64,000 nucleotides of DNA from Drechslerella dactyloides (taxonomy: Eukaryota; Ascomycota; Orbiliomycetes; Orbiliales; Orbiliaceae). Both the position numbers and the translations under genes were made by a program. The DNA lies in assembly GCA_020064725.1 (NCBI GenBank), contig JAGTWJ010000017.1, positions 3,968,001 to 4,032,000 on the forward strand, read 5' to 3'. Below are positions 10,347-24,379 of the stretch, in pieces. Below the pieces are notes generated by a model. It was not told the origin of the DNA. It did not search any database and saw only the letters and a list, made by a program, of their open reading frames with translations. The number at the start of each line of letters is the position of its first letter. Within the stretch, counting starts at the first letter, position 1.

Positions 10347-13300
10347 TTAGTAGTATCAACCTATAATAAGACCTAGCCTTCTGCTTCCACCACAAGGCAC
10401 CATCAATCAAAAAACTACAAGCACATCCTTTCACCAGGTAAGTAGATCTACCTTTTACCCAGCTTCCCCAAAGTTTCTAAACATCTTAATAATTATAAAC
10501 AAAACATCCTAACCAAACTGAATTACAAAAACCCAAGACTACATCACATCCCAACAAATAGCAACCACGGGCCATTAACAAGACAACTCCAACCAAAGAA
10601 ATAATACCAACTTCCAAAAACTCCTAGGTTCATCTATAATTAATTATTATAATCTATTCAATAATTTAATATATTTACCCTGATTATGATTGTAAGACTT
10701 GGGTATATTATGTCAAGACCCCTCCTATATCAATAGTATATAGATCTCATCCCTCCAAATTATATTAAACACCAATTTTTTTTAAAGTCATCTTTTATAT
10801 ATATAGAAAGAGTTATATTGCTGACCCCAGTTTTACAACAATCCTATTAAACATATAAATAGTTATCACTAATAATCTGAAAAATATGTTTGTATTTTCT
10901 ATAAAAATTGCTATTAACTTATACCCCCTATATTGTATCACTTATCTACCCCATTTATTTATCACTATTTTCTGAAATATTTTTTAATATTTACTATTAT
11001 TTGTATTATTTTTATCATCACACACCTTATTTATTGTATTTGTGTATATCTCCAATTACTTATATCAGTTCTTTATCTTGCTTATAAAGTTGCTGAGTTG
11101 TCCTGGTTGCCCTAGTTCTCTGTACTAAGCTATGATTAGTTTTTGTGTTAAGCTATTTATTAGTATTAATAAACAGAAATATATATATCAAGACTTAAGA
11201 TAGAAAAAAAAAGATATCCTACTTATTTTTGAAAACTAAGTTGATTATCAATTCTTGTGTAAAAGATTATAACCTAAGTTGTAACCAGTTTTTGTGACTT
11301 ATCTGTAACCTAAGCTGCAACCAGTTCTCATGTTGTAGGAAGGATTAAGATGCCCAGAAAGAGCCAACATGAGTAAAATCGAAATCCAAACAAGTAAGAG
11401 AGATAGGAGCTTAGAGAAAAAGGAGAAAAACACACCAAAAAGGAGGACCAAGTGTGGATATCCTAAATAACTTCAATTTTATTTGTTGTTCTAGCAGATT
11501 CAGAGATATCGAGGGTTATTTAGAAGATCATTGATTTAACTAAGTATATGTTTAAAACAAATTAGCTTACCCTGACCAAAGTATTTGATGTGTTTAACCT
11601 AATTAAGGATATAGTAGGATTAGTAAGAGATACTTGGAACTGTAGTTGGAGTCCTACTTGTGATTATAAGCATAACAGAAGGTCATATTTATCTAGTATC
11701 CAGACCTACTGTTTATATTTATAGATTCTTGAGAGCCTTGGAGACTATTCAGACTATTGTAGCTGTATTCTGAGTTGAGTACTAATCTCCTGCTGTGTAT
11801 TAACTCCTACCTTATTGGTTTGTCCTAAAATTCTCTTAGCCTGAGCTTTAGTTGGCTCCCAAGTTTCAATCCACCCATCTATTTTGGTTTGTTTGTTTGC
11901 ACCTTTTTTTATTTACTGCAGAGTAGAACTTTTCCCAGAGAAGCTAGGACCTATTGTGATAACTTAAGATCCAGCTATTTGTAGATCCTTACCCCTGCTA
12001 TTTGCTTCTACCAAACCAGTGGTTTATTATAATTAATTTCCAAATATTTAAGATCAAGGTAGTTATGCTGGAAGAGGATAGAATCTGCAAAGAAGTGTTA
12101 GCAATCAAAATAAAATAAATTAAATCTAATAGAATAACCAGACTCTAAAACTAGTCAACTTTTGAGGAGAATATATAAAAAGACTAAATAAATAGATCTA
12201 CCCTGATCTAATAAGAGAAACTAGCCTATTAACTAAAGCTTCTTTATCTAAAGCCCAATCCTAGGCCCAGGTATACTAGGATAGAGATGAAATACTTGAA
12301 GATATTCCAACCATTAAGGAAGGACACCTATTGCTCAGATATAAAAAGAAAAAGTAAGTAGACAAGACCACAAAAGTAGTTATATTGAAACTAATTATAC
12401 TAGGACTAGCCCACTTTTTTAAATTATTGGGCTTAATCTACTTCCTACTGACAGATTTTAATAAATTCCAAAATCCATTTTTTTAACAAGATCCCAAAGC
12501 TCTCAAAGCTGAGATCCTAAGAAAGATCTGTAAGTAAAAGAAAGAGAGTTTTTGTCTGGTAGTGGAACTCAAAGAACCTAAACTTGATTTTAGTTAAAAA
12601 AAAACATAATACTATATTATTTTTATTAACACATGGCTTTATAATTTTATTGTTTATATGGTTTTTAAATTTTTTATAAAAAGATATCTGTTTTCGTGCA
12701 TTATACTTATTATTAAGAAAAATATAACTAGTTAATTTGAAGAAAATACTAAAAAATCTTCAAACACCCAAAAAAAAATATATAGTTTAAATATGTAAAA
12801 TATTGTTGAAGATATTTAGGCTTATATAAAAGGAAATATATAAGACTCTAAAAACAAGGAATACACTTACCAAATATAGATCATTTATAGAAGTAGCTTG
12901 AGGTAAAAAGATATTTAATTAGTAGTTGGTAGCTAGAATTCTAAAGATTTCCAATTATTTATATCTGAGATATTTAGTTTGTAATAAAGTTAGGTTATTC
13001 TTAAATTAATATTTAAAAAAGATTGGAAAACCACTTTTGTTAAAAAAAAGCCTTTATAACTCAGCAGCTATGTTTTAAAAACAGTATCCCAGTGCTTTAT
13101 AGGTAAAGATGTTCGATAGTTATTTAGATGTTTTTTAAAATTTGTTGAGAAAAGAGGGCCAGGAAACTAACTTAACAGAATTAACATTCAAGAATCCAGA
13201 ATTTTTTAAACAATAGAATACTCTAAAAGTAAATTAGATTATAGTTTAAAAGATGAGGTTTGTTGAATAAATTTTAAATCCAGACCCCATAACACTAGTT

Positions 13301-13711
13301 ACAAAAGAGTCAAGTATATAAATAATGTCTATTAAAAGAAACTTACCATCTAAATTGCAAAAGTTAGCAATATCCACTAATAAAAGAAAGAGATTATCTG
13401 TAAAGAAGCTCCAGCTAACCATCAAGCCAACTGCTACAAAGCCAATTCCCATTATCCCATCAACTCCCATTATCCTACTAGCACCCAAAGCACCCAAGAC
13501 CACTCCAATTACTACTTATAAAAAACTTAATTTAAAAATACTTCCCCTAATAAACTTTACTAACTAGATTAAAAGTTGGTATAAAATTTTGAAACTTGCT
13601 AACTTATATTCTATTGATTTTATATTAAGAGTGGTTAATAATCTTGTTAAAAATTGGTTAAAGAGAAAGAAAATTTACAAAATAAAAAGATATTTTTCTT
13701 TTAATAATCTA

Positions 13712-15608
13712 TAACGTATTCCACAAGCAAGCGAACACCCCAAGCAAGTGAACACCCCATCAAGCGACCTCACCCCCTTTTCTCCTTTATTATTATCTAT
13801 ATTTATAACTACTATAATGATGGCCTCTACAACTAAATCCCAAATAATCTTAGCTATTAAAATTTTAGAAAAAGATAAAAAATTAAATACTGTAGTAGTA
13901 GTTAAATTATATAATATTCTTTGAATAATTCTTATCCACCAATGTAATGGATACTTTTTACAGAACAATAGCATACTAAAATCACGGAATCTTATGTAAT
14001 TAAAAAAGGATACTATTATTTAGTATATATTTGAGTTGTGTATGTGATTTTTTTATTTTAGATTGGGTAGTGTAGAAGATATGGCTAATTAGTTGCTATT
14101 AATATATGCTGGTAATAGTTTGCATTATATTGGCAAGAACTAGACAGTAAACTTTATAAAACACTATCTAAAGCTCCAAATATACTTGTCTAGAAAGTAT
14201 AATTACTAGCAGGCTAAATACGAAGATTATAAGCTTATTAGCAATTAATTATAGCTTATATAAATTATAAAGGCCAAGTACAGTATTATAGATAATAATA
14301 TATATAATTTTAATAAGACAGACTTTATAATAAACATAATCTCCTCTACTATAGTTGTTATAGGTGCTGAAACCCATAATAAAGTAAAGCTAGCACAGCC
14401 TGGAAACCATGAATAAGTAACAATTATTCAGGGGATATGTGCAGAAAGTTGGACAATACCATTATTTATTATCCTAGCTAGTAAATACTATTTAATTAGC
14501 TAGTATATAGAGATTAGTTTACTAAAGGACTGGGTTATTGTATTCTTTGATAATAGCTAGACAACAAATAAATTTACTATGAAATAAATAAAGTACTTTA
14601 ACCAATTTATAGCACAGTACTATATTTCAGACTACCAGCTATTAGTTTTAAATAGCCATAAAAGTCATCATTTGGTTACCTTTAAACTTTACTACCAAAA
14701 ACATAAGATTATTATAGTCTATATATTACTATATTTTTTATATCTTTTTTAGCTGTTGGATATTGGGTATTTTAGACTATTAAAACAGACATATAGTCAC
14801 CAGGTAGAGGATTTAGTATACATAAATATCAACCATATCAGCAAGCTAGAGTTTTTTTCTAGATTCCATAAGACATTCACTACTACAATAACACCTAAGA
14901 ATATACACAGCAGCTTTGCTAGAGCTGGGATTATATCTTACAATCCTAATAGGATTTTCTTAAAACTAGATATCCAGTTACCAGTACCTACCCTAGTGAA
15001 TTCATGCCCTAGTACTACACATATAGTAACTACCTAGATAATAAAAACACTAATAAACCCTTCAGAAATTAGTTTATAATTAAAACTTATCAAAAACTAG
15101 ATTATCTAATATCTAAATAGTTTTTTAATATTATTATTAGCTATTATAGACTAGTTTATTAAAAGAATACAAATAATAATACATTAACTAACACTTATAT
15201 AAACAGAGAATATAACACTATATTCTATAAACCAGGTACTATCTAAGTACTAGCAGATAAAAAGATGGTGTGTATAATAGGGAGGTATGTTTATTATATA
15301 TTAGGTTAATAAAATCCTAGATAGTAATATTATAGGTAGACAGAATAAACAGATAGAACATTTAAACTACCAGAGTAGCCCCTAGCTAGAGGCTATTTTT
15401 GGGAGGATACTGTACTATAGCTATTATAGTAAGCCCAGCTATAATATCTAAACCTATCAAAAGGTATTTTGAGGATTGAGGCTAGCACAGCATGGATTTT
15501 TTGTACCATCCTAGCAATAGTGTGGTAATAAAGGTGGTATTTTTGTTAAAGTGGGGTGGGGAGGGTGTTTGCTTGCTTGGGGTGTTCGCTCGCTTGTGGA
15601 ATACGTTA
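13712..15608 (+). mobile_element. T3: Fot1/pogo-like transposon nested in the Gypsy element
   Basis: 1,897 bp with TA duplications and ends TAACGTATTCCACAAGCAAG / CTTGTGGAATACGTTA plus GAACA-type boxes. The transposase frame begins near ATG 13,817 (MMASTTKSQIILAIKILEK). It then shows NFNKTDF near 14,309, LLVLNSHKSHH near 14,640 and LLDIGYF near 14,755 (printed LLDIGYFRLLKQTY). In working Fot1-type enzymes the first two motifs carry the catalytic Asp (NFDET-G-F, LLDGH-type). Here both Asp are Asn, a G to A change, and the third Asp is kept. The open stretch 14,756-15,037 is the best preserved C-terminal catalytic segment. Several stops elsewhere make it inactive. Only 237 bp of Gypsy sequence separates it from T4. 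Confidence 0.92.
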
Positions 15609-15845
15609 TTAAGAATAAATATATTTTAAAATTAAATTTAAAATAAATCCAATACTTTAAAACTATTAGATAAATAAGTGGTTAGTATTGGACTTAAAAT
15701 TAAAACAATAAAAAATAAGAATAAAAAAATTAAAAAAACAACTTAAACTTACAAGGATTAAGCTTAAGTTTTAAAAAAAGAAAAAAGACTATAAAAAAAT
15801 GTAAGAGAAATTAAAAAAAATTGAGAAAAAATTAAAAAAAAAGAG

Positions 15846-17742
15846 TAACGTATTCCACAAGCGAGCGAACATCCTAAGTAAGTGAACACCCTATCAAGCG
15901 ACTTTACCCCCTTTTCTCCTTTACCATTATCTATATCTATAATTACTATAATAATGGCCTTTATAATTGAATTTTGAATAATCTTAGTTATTAAAATTCT
16001 AGAAAAAAATAAAAAATTAAATACTGCAGCAACAGCTAAATTATATAATATTCTTTAAATAACTCTTATCCACTAGTATAATAGATATTTTTTATAGAAT
16101 AATAATATACTAAAATCATAGAATCTTATGTAATTAAAAAAGGACACTATTATCCAGTATATATTTAAATTATATACATAATCTTTTTATCCTAAATTAA
16201 ATAGTATAGAAAATATAGCTAATCAGCTACTATTAATATATGCTAGCAATAGCTTACATTATATTAGCAAAAACTAGACAACAAACTTTATAAAATACTA
16301 TTCAAAGCTCCAAATATATCTATTTAAAAAGTATGATTACCAGTAGACTAAATACAAAGATTATAAGTTTATTAGTAATTAGTTATAGTTTGTACAAGCT
16401 GTAAAGGCTAAGTATAGTATTATAGATAATAATATATATAATTTTGATAAGATAAGTTTTATAATGGGTATAATCTCCTCTATTATAGTCATTATAGGTG
16501 CCAAAACCCATAATAAAGCAAAGCTAGCACAACCTAAAAACCACAAATAAGTAACAATTATTTAAGAGATATATATAAAAGATTAGATAGTATTATTATT
16601 TATTATTTTAATTAATAAATATTATTTAGCTAGTTAATATACAAAGACTAATTTACTAAAAAACTAGGTTATTATATTCTTTGATAATAGCTAGATAATA
16701 AATAAACTTATTATAGAGTAGATAAAACACTTTAATTAATTTATAGTATAGTACTGCATTTCAGACTACTAGTTATTAGTTTTAAATAGCTATAAAAGCT
16801 ATTATTTAATTACCTTTAAATTTTACTATTAAGAGTATAAAATTATTATAGTCTATATACTACCATATTCTTTATATCTTCTTTAGTTATTAGATATTGG
16901 ATGCTTTAAGCCATTAAAATAGATATATAGTCACCAGATAAAGAACTTAGTACACATAAATATCAACTATATTAACAAACTAAAGTTTTTTTCTAAGTTT
17001 TATAAAATATTTACTATTATAATAATATCTAAGAATATATACAGTAGCTTTGCTAAAGCTAGGATTATATTTTACAATTTTAATAAAATCTTCTTAAAGC
17101 TAGATATTTAGTTACTAATATTTATCTTAGTAAATTTACACCCTAGTACTATATATATAGCAGCTACCTAAACAACAAAAACACTAATAAACCCTTCAGA
17201 AACTAGCTTATAATCAAAACTTATTAAAAACCAGATTATCCAGTATCTAAATAATTTTCTAATATTATTACTAGCTATTATAAACCAATTCACTAAAAGG
17301 ATATAAACAATAATATATTAACTAATACTTATATAGATAAAGAATACAATACTATACTCTACAAACCAGGTACTATTTAAATATTAATAAACAAAAAAAT
17401 AATATATATAACAGGAAAACACACTTACCATATACTAGGCTAATAAAATCTTAAATAATAATATTATAAATAAACAGAATAAACAGATAAAATATCTAAA
17501 CCACTAAAATAACTTCTAGCTAAAGGTTATCTTTAGAAGAATATTATACTATAACTGCTGTAGTAAACCCAACCATAATATCTAAATTTATTAAAAGATA
17601 TCTTAAGAATTAAGACTAATATAACATAGATTTTCTATACTATCCTAGCAGTGGTATAGTAGTGAAGGTGGTGTTTTTGTTAGAGTGGGGTGGGAAGGGT
17701 GTTTGCTTGCTTGGGGTGTTCACTCACTTGTAGAATACGTTA
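15846..17742 (+). mobile_element. T4: Fot1/pogo-like transposon nested in the Gypsy element
   Basis: 1,897 bp with TA duplications at 15846-15847 and 17741-17742 and the same GAACA-type ends as T3. It is collinear with T3 over its whole length and in the same orientation, but more AT-shifted, with more stops. The DDE segment can be followed (HINQL-type block replaced; LLDIGCF near 16,892), but no long frame survives. It is inactive. Gypsy sequence resumes directly at 17,743. Confidence 0.92.
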
Positions 17743-20700
17743 TATAAAAAATTAAAAATAAAAGATTTAAAGATAAAACAGTAAAGATGCTCTTATATGA
17801 CCTCTCCTGCTGCTATAAAAAGAGAGGCTATGATTATCCAGCCCTACTAAGAAAATTCTATAGAATCTTAGATAAGAATTTGGATGAGTTCTACTAAAAG
17901 ACTAATCTTATAGCCAGAAGAGAACCCAAAGAAAATACACAAATAAAAGATATATAAATGGAAAACAATAACTAAAACAAAGCCTAGGTAAATGATAATT
18001 AGGACAATAATTATAATCAAAATCGGGATTATAATCAGGAACAAAATCTTAATTATAATAACAGAAACTCCAAAATGAAAATAATAGAGATCAGAGCTGT
18101 TGGGGTTAAAAAGCCAACAAGTGAAGCATCCAATTTCAATCCTACTAAGGTTCTTTGTTATTGTAGGGATTTGAAAACTTAATATAAATATTATAAAACC
18201 TAGAAAGATATCTGGTGGAAATCATATATATACTACAAAAAAAACCTCTTTGGTTATAAAGTAAACTATAAAATAAACTATAACCTCTACCAACATCTCA
18301 AACCAAGGAACTATCCAAAAAAAAATAGCCTAAACTAAAAGATATATCAATAAATCAAAAAAACTAATTGTTTATAAAAATTTATTAGATATTCAATAAA
18401 AACATCCTACAATAACCAGTCGAACTTCTTAATAAACTCCTAAATGATATATAGCTGTTATACCACTCTCACCTACTGTTCTAATTAGCCTATACAGCTT
18501 TTAGACATAATATTGGCCATAAGTATTATGCTAATTTGAATTATTATGGGAGAGTCTGCTTAACCCCAGAGAGTAGTAAAGACTAGTAAAATAGATAAAT
18601 AGATTTTAATGTTTAAACAAAGGCAAGAAAAACAATGGAAATAAAGCTCCAAAGCCAGATAGTAAAAATGGTGGAGGATATAAAGATTCCTATGGTATAT
18701 GAGTTTTTACTGGGAACTCTGTTTTTTGGAGTAACCAGTTCTGATTATAAGAAGATAAGTACTCATAATATTGAATGTACTAGGTATGATTATAAATAAG
18801 ATTGTTATATCTTGTTAACTAATATACTATCAGTTTCCACTTAAAGGTGTGATCCAGTACCAGCCCAAAAACAAGAAATGGTAGATCTGACAGGAGAGTC
18901 AGAGTTAAATCGGTTTTTATGGCTATATTCGGTTATAGATCTGACTAGTGAAAATGAGCAATATAGAAAAAAAAGTTTAAAATATGACTATAGAGAAGGA
19001 TATTATATGCCTATGTTTTAATATAAGTAAATTAGCCAGGAGGTTAATGCTGGATAAAATGTAGTAGCTAATGTGGAGGATACTTTGTTTTTTCTATGCA
19101 GATAAGTATATAACCCAGGATCTTTCACCCCTATGAATCTATATTCTAGATATATAAATGAATGAACTTCGCTTATTAGCTCCCCTTATAGTTTCACACA
19201 CCTACAAACTCTTAGTCAGCAATACCCAGAAATAATACTACCAGAACAACTATCAACCATAACTCTGTTAATAAATCCTAGATTAAATAATCATGGGTTC
19301 GGGACCAAAACCTATACTAGGTTGATTGAAGGTAGGTTTATTAGAAAAATAAAACTAGTAGTTGACACACTAGGCTTAAAATGGCTACTTAATTAAATAA
19401 GACTACCCTCTTTTAGGCTCTCTCCCATGATGTCCCTAGCAAGTGTAATGGGACTACGCCCATTATCTTTCCAGCTATCTGAAGTCTCTTCTATGATATT
19501 AGGAAGTCTGTTGATTTGGAGGTCTATAACCTCTTAATCTACAGAAATTGAGGTACTTTCACCTATTTCTGAGGCTCAACTGTTTCAACTATTGATGTCT
19601 AGTACCAATAACCCTTATATTTTTATAATAATGATAGAAAGAGGTACTGGCGCAACAGGAGGAAATATTGGTGTAGTAGGAGGAGGAGCTAATATAGTAG
19701 AAAGTACTATAATTATAGGAGGTACTATAGGAGCTACTATAGATATTGTAGGAAAAATTGTAAGTATAGATAATAAGTAAATGAATTATAATTAGGGTAT
19801 TAATCTTGTTATTAATAATTAGATTTGCTTAAGAAAAAAGTTAGTGAAAGTTGATGATATCTTACTCAAATTGTTATATACTGACTTAATTTATATAAAA
19901 CCTTAATTAAGGGATATAAAACTAGATATAGTTGGATATTTCTGGTTAGATTATTCTAAAAATCAGTATTAAATAGTAATTTAATAATATTTAGAAAGGA
20001 TATTATTTATAAAAATATGTTTTTATTTTTAAAGAAAATCAGAAATTTGATTATTATTTAAAATATACAAACAATAAAAATAGTTTTATTAAATATATTG
20101 TGGAATTAAGTATTTACTTGATATTAGTAAAAATTTAATAAAACTACTAAAATAACCCTATAAGCTGATAATATCAGTTCTCTCTAGATAATAGTATTAA
20201 TAAATAGGTTTAAATTTTTTTTCTAAATGTTGTTTGATAAATATTTATAATCAAAATTTACTTTATAAAATATTTGTAATAAGAAAGATCTAATTTAATA
20301 TATATAATAAGTTATAATGAATAAGAAAGTCTATAATCAGCTAAATATATACTTATAACTTTTAATAATATGGAATAGTCTTATACTAAAACTTAAGTTA
20401 GAGGTTCTCTGTTTGGTACTAAGTATGACAGTCTTAGACTTTATAGCTTTTATAATAGATTGGAGAAACCTATAGATTAAATTATATAATAAAAAAAATC
20501 AAAACTACAAAAAATATAATAAAAAAAATAAGAGCTCTAACTATAACTAAAAAAATAAATATTAAAAGAAATAATATAGAGATAATTGCTCCTAGTACTT
20601 CAAGAACTTCTTTAAAAAAAAGAATAATAAACATATAAAATAGGATAAAAAGGATTAAAAAGATAGAAGTTATGATAAGAGTTAAGATAGTAAATATAAA

Positions 20701-20779
20701 AATAAATTTTATTATAAAAAGAGTTTTTATTTTTGTAAATTTGAGTCTAAGTATTTATTAGGGTTTAGAAATAAGATTT

Positions 20780-21840
20780 TTTAAAAAAAATAACAAAATA
20801 AACCCTTTAAGGGGTGCTTTGTGTGTGGTGATTTTAGGTACTGGTAATAGGTGTGTCCAAAGAAGGATAATAAGCTCTTTGTGGGCATAATTATAAAAGC
20901 TTTAGAAGATGTGGAGTATGATATACTAAATCAGATGGCTATAAACATTTTCTTCAAAAGATATGATTCTAAAGAGAGTCTGCACAATCTTAAACATTTA
21001 AACCCTAGAAGATTCTACAGTAAATAATTAAATTCTAATTTTGACTTAAACTTATTATTAAGCAACTCTGAAAACTTGAACTTAAATAAGATAAAATCTG
21101 AAAAAGAAAATACTAAAGTTAATAATAACTTTAAAGAAGTTTAGGAAAGATTTAGAATAATAGATAATTTCAAGTATAAGAGTTTTAACCAAGCTCCCCT
21201 TATTATCTTATCAATAGATCCCAGAAATACCTATAAGTAGTATAAAAAAGCATTTTTATCAAAAAATCAAATATTTAAGTATATAATAAATAAGTATTTC
21301 TTAGTACTATTGCTATATATATTATCTATATTAAACATAGATTTAATCACTAATTTCCATATATGTAAAACTGTAGAAGAGGAAAATATTAAAATAATTA
21401 TATCAACTACTATATGGAAAAAAGAGGATGGGTTGATGTATTAACCATATACCTATATAAAGATAAAAGAAAAAATTAGTAATATAGAAAAGTAGTTTTT
21501 TGTAATTCTAGATTTGGGTTATATTATAATTATAGTAGATAGGAAATAGTTTTAATCTAATTTATTAAGATTTAAAAAACTGGTTAAATAAATCTTCAGA
21601 ATATCTATAAATAATATTAAATTAATAAGCTATAACTTGTTTGAATATATAGTCATAATAATAGAATTTAAGATAGTAGAACATATCCTATAGTTTAGGG
21701 ATATAAAAGTCCACATAGTAGAACAATTCCAGGCTAATATACTACTTGGCAACAATTTCCTAAAACCTGAAAAAATAGTTATTAATTATAAAGAAAATAA
21801 TATATTATTCCTATAGTATAGGAACACACTTGTCCCGTGC
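20780..21840 (+). pseudogene. Gypsy gag C terminus and aspartic protease remnant
   Basis: At 20,815-20,856 is a zinc knuckle, CFVCGDFRYW then a stop-broken QVC, matching C-x2-C-x4-[H]-x4-C with His changed to Tyr (C to T). The protease active site lies near 21,511: VILDLGYIIIIVDR, where retroviral-type proteases have D-[ST]-G. Ser/Thr to Leu here fits TCG to TTG. Near 21,710-21,790 the second half of the protease fold is recognisable (HIVEQFQANILLGNNFL, with ILLGNNFL in the place of the conserved ILG-D segment). Stops are frequent. In the living element this region made the nucleocapsid and the enzyme that cuts the polyprotein. Confidence 0.8.
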
Positions 21841-22439
21841 CAGATAATTAGGAAAAACTACTTAAAAATCATCAAGTACTTGTATGAAATAATGGTTTAA
21901 CCAGGTGCTATATTATTTATTATGATTAAATTAATGGGGTTAAGTGATAAAATATTTGAACCTATATTAGTAGTGAAGTATTTATATAATATAGTGTTTG
22001 TGTTGCTGATAAACAAAGATAGCTTTATCATATATTTTAATATGTTGGATAAATTTATAAAAATAGTAAAAAAAGAATTATTTAGAATTGTTGAGGATGT
22101 ACCTGACTTCTATGAATTTGTAGACATAATCTAATATGTATATATTGGAAGAGTTATGAGAATGCTGTTTTAAATAGCTGAGGATTGTGATTTTGAGACT
22201 GGGGCCTGTTTTTTTGTTGTTGGGGTGGTTGTTGAAGATGATGACTACCTAAAACTAACTACAGATTAGATAGCTGGTATGATATAAGTTAATATATATA
22301 AGGAAATAGAATTGGAAACAGAAGTATATAAAGATTTAATACAAAAATTCCTAAAGCTTTGGGCTGGAAGAGAAGGATTGATGAAAATAAGGAATCCTAT
22401 GAAAATACCCCTAATCAATAATTATAAAGATAAACTAAA

Positions 22440-24200
22440 GATATAGAGGGTCTATTAGCTATCTAAATATAATTAAGAGCTTGTGGATGAGGTCTTTAGT
22501 CATATGTATAAAAGAGGCCAGATAGAATCTACCAATAGGGCTGAGTTCAGTCTTCCCATCTTTATAGTTAAAAAGAGGGTTATGCAAAATATATTTATCA
22601 TAAACTCTCAAAGCTTTGAGAAGACTAAGAAGGTTTGGGATAAGAACCACCTTTTAATATAAAATAGAGATTTTATGTTGAAAAACTTTGTAAAAGTTAA
22701 TAGACTGATAAAAAATATTAAGAATATAAATATAGAATGAGAGATTAAGAGAAGAGTGGTTATTAATGTTAGAATATTTAATTTAATTATAAAATCTGAT
22801 TAGCCTACCCTGATACTACTATCTAAGATTATCAGTTAGCTAAAAAAAGTATTTACTATAATCTGTTTAAACCTTACAGCCTTATTCTATTAATTGGTTG
22901 TTAAACCATCTAATTAGTAGAAACTGATGGTTATATTGTATTGTAGGACCAATAAAATGAAAGTGGTGCTTATAAATACATCTGGCTTTGTATAGTACCT
23001 TGAATATAAGGTTAAATATATCTTAAAAGACCTATTTTAGGTTAAAATATATATTAATAATATGACTATAAAGTTAGATCCAAAATATATCCTTGATTTT
23101 GTGAAGAAGAGATATAATAGCATAACCCTAGGAAAATAGAAGAACCTGATTTATCTACTTAAGTTAAAGTGTATTAAATATGTATAGAACATATTTATCT
23201 ATATGTAAAAAACTAGAGAAATAATAGTTGTGTTAAACACTTATAATATAATTTTAGGGTTTAAAAAATGTTTGTTAGGTTTTTATAATTAGATTATATT
23301 TAACTATATTATAGACTATTATAAAATATATATTATAGTAAAGAAGTTAATAATTATATATATACTTCTATTTTCTAAGATGTTCTAGAACCTTGAGATC
23401 TATATAGGCATGACTTTATACCTACAGGTCTATTACCCTATGTTTATACTAGCAGTAGATCCATTAATAAAAATGAAAATAGTACTACTATATACCTATA
23501 TAAAAGATACCTAAAAAGCTAAAAAGAAGAACAAAAGGTTGGTAGAGTTTAAAAAGAAGAAGAATAAGAAACTAAATAAGTTTTTAATTAAAGAGCAGTT
23601 TAAAAAAGCTTAAGTATAATAAAACTTTATTATCTGCTATAAGTTTCTAAGGTTAGATAAGACCTTTTTTATATATTAGATATATATATATATTTAAAAC
23701 ATATTTTCTAAAATTCTATTCTTTTACTATTTAAACCCCAGTCACCCACTGTTTATAGACATTAATGTTTATAATAAAAGAATAAGTGTAATAATCTATT
23801 ATATAAAAAAAGATCCTATTTTAGAAAATATTTCCTAAGTTGATATAATTGAATTTATAGTTTTTATTAATTGGCTTTGTAAGGATGTTAAGATAAGATA
23901 CTGGTTTATAAATCTTAAGATTACCTACATAATCTAGGTTATCTATAAAATATGTTATTAGATTAAGAACTCACTATTAATCATTATATATATAAATTAT
24001 ATATCTACTATAAAAATATCTAAAAAAATAAAAATTAGGTTCTATTATACTAATCTTAAACTAATTCTAATAGGACAGTTTTTATCTTAATTCAGAAATT
24101 TATATATTAAATATTATTTTAAAAAAATGAATATTGTTACTAATACTCTATTACATCTACCATAATAGAACTATGATAAGTTAGCACATAGCTAAGATTT
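22440..24200 (+). pseudogene. Gypsy reverse transcriptase and RNase H remnant
   Basis: The RT frame starts near 22,490 (ELVDEVFSHMYKRGQIE, then SLPIFIVKKR). It continues with VVINVRIFN at about 22,757 (the V-D-xR-xLN block, Asp to Asn) and reaches the polymerase box YINN at 23,050-23,061, where active enzymes have YIDD or YVDD; both catalytic Asp are Asn by G to A. The conserved LGF-like turn follows near 23,250 (IILGFKKCLLGF). RNase H starts near 23,735 with NPSHPLFIDINV (catalytic Asp at 23,758) and ends near NIVTNTLLHLP at 24,130. Order and spacing fit the Ty3/Gypsy type. Multiple TAG/TAA codons replace Gln and Trp. Confidence 0.87.
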
Positions 24201-24379
24201 AGAGAAGAATATCTTGAAAAATAAAGAGAAAAATATTGGAATTTATATGACAATAATTTTTAAAATGATTAACAATTTTAAGAAAAAACTTATTACAAAT
24301 TACAAAGAAGATAAAAATTTAAAAAAAATTTAAAAAAAATTAAATAATAATAAAATAAAATTAAAAAATAACTATTATA

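Larger units (their letters stand above)
10347..20760 (+). pseudogene. Long 5' internal region of the Gypsy element, gag-like remnants (interrupted by T3 and T4)
   Basis: The Gypsy segments are 10347-13711, 15609-15845 and 17743-20760. The first 1.7 kb looks like an untranslated leader with no long frame. A possible gag start is ATG at 12066 (MLEEDRICKEVLAIKIK), followed by a charged, stop-broken frame. Around 13,325-13,567 an open Lys/Pro/Thr-rich piece has imperfect PTxxKPxPIIPSTP units. After T4, near 17,780-18,330, a frame rich in Asn and Gln (NQNRDYNQEQNLNYNNRNS) runs into a Cys-containing stretch (LCYCRDLK). Near 19,592-19,780 is a Gly/Ile low-complexity piece. I cannot assign domains here with confidence. 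The region from 18.5 to 19.6 kb is noticeably less AT-rich than the rest. Confidence 0.5.

Noticed and set aside
10933..11115. 60-codon open frame in the Gypsy leader
   Set aside because: Hydrophobic by composition, no neighbour or motif support, and it lies in the probable untranslated part.
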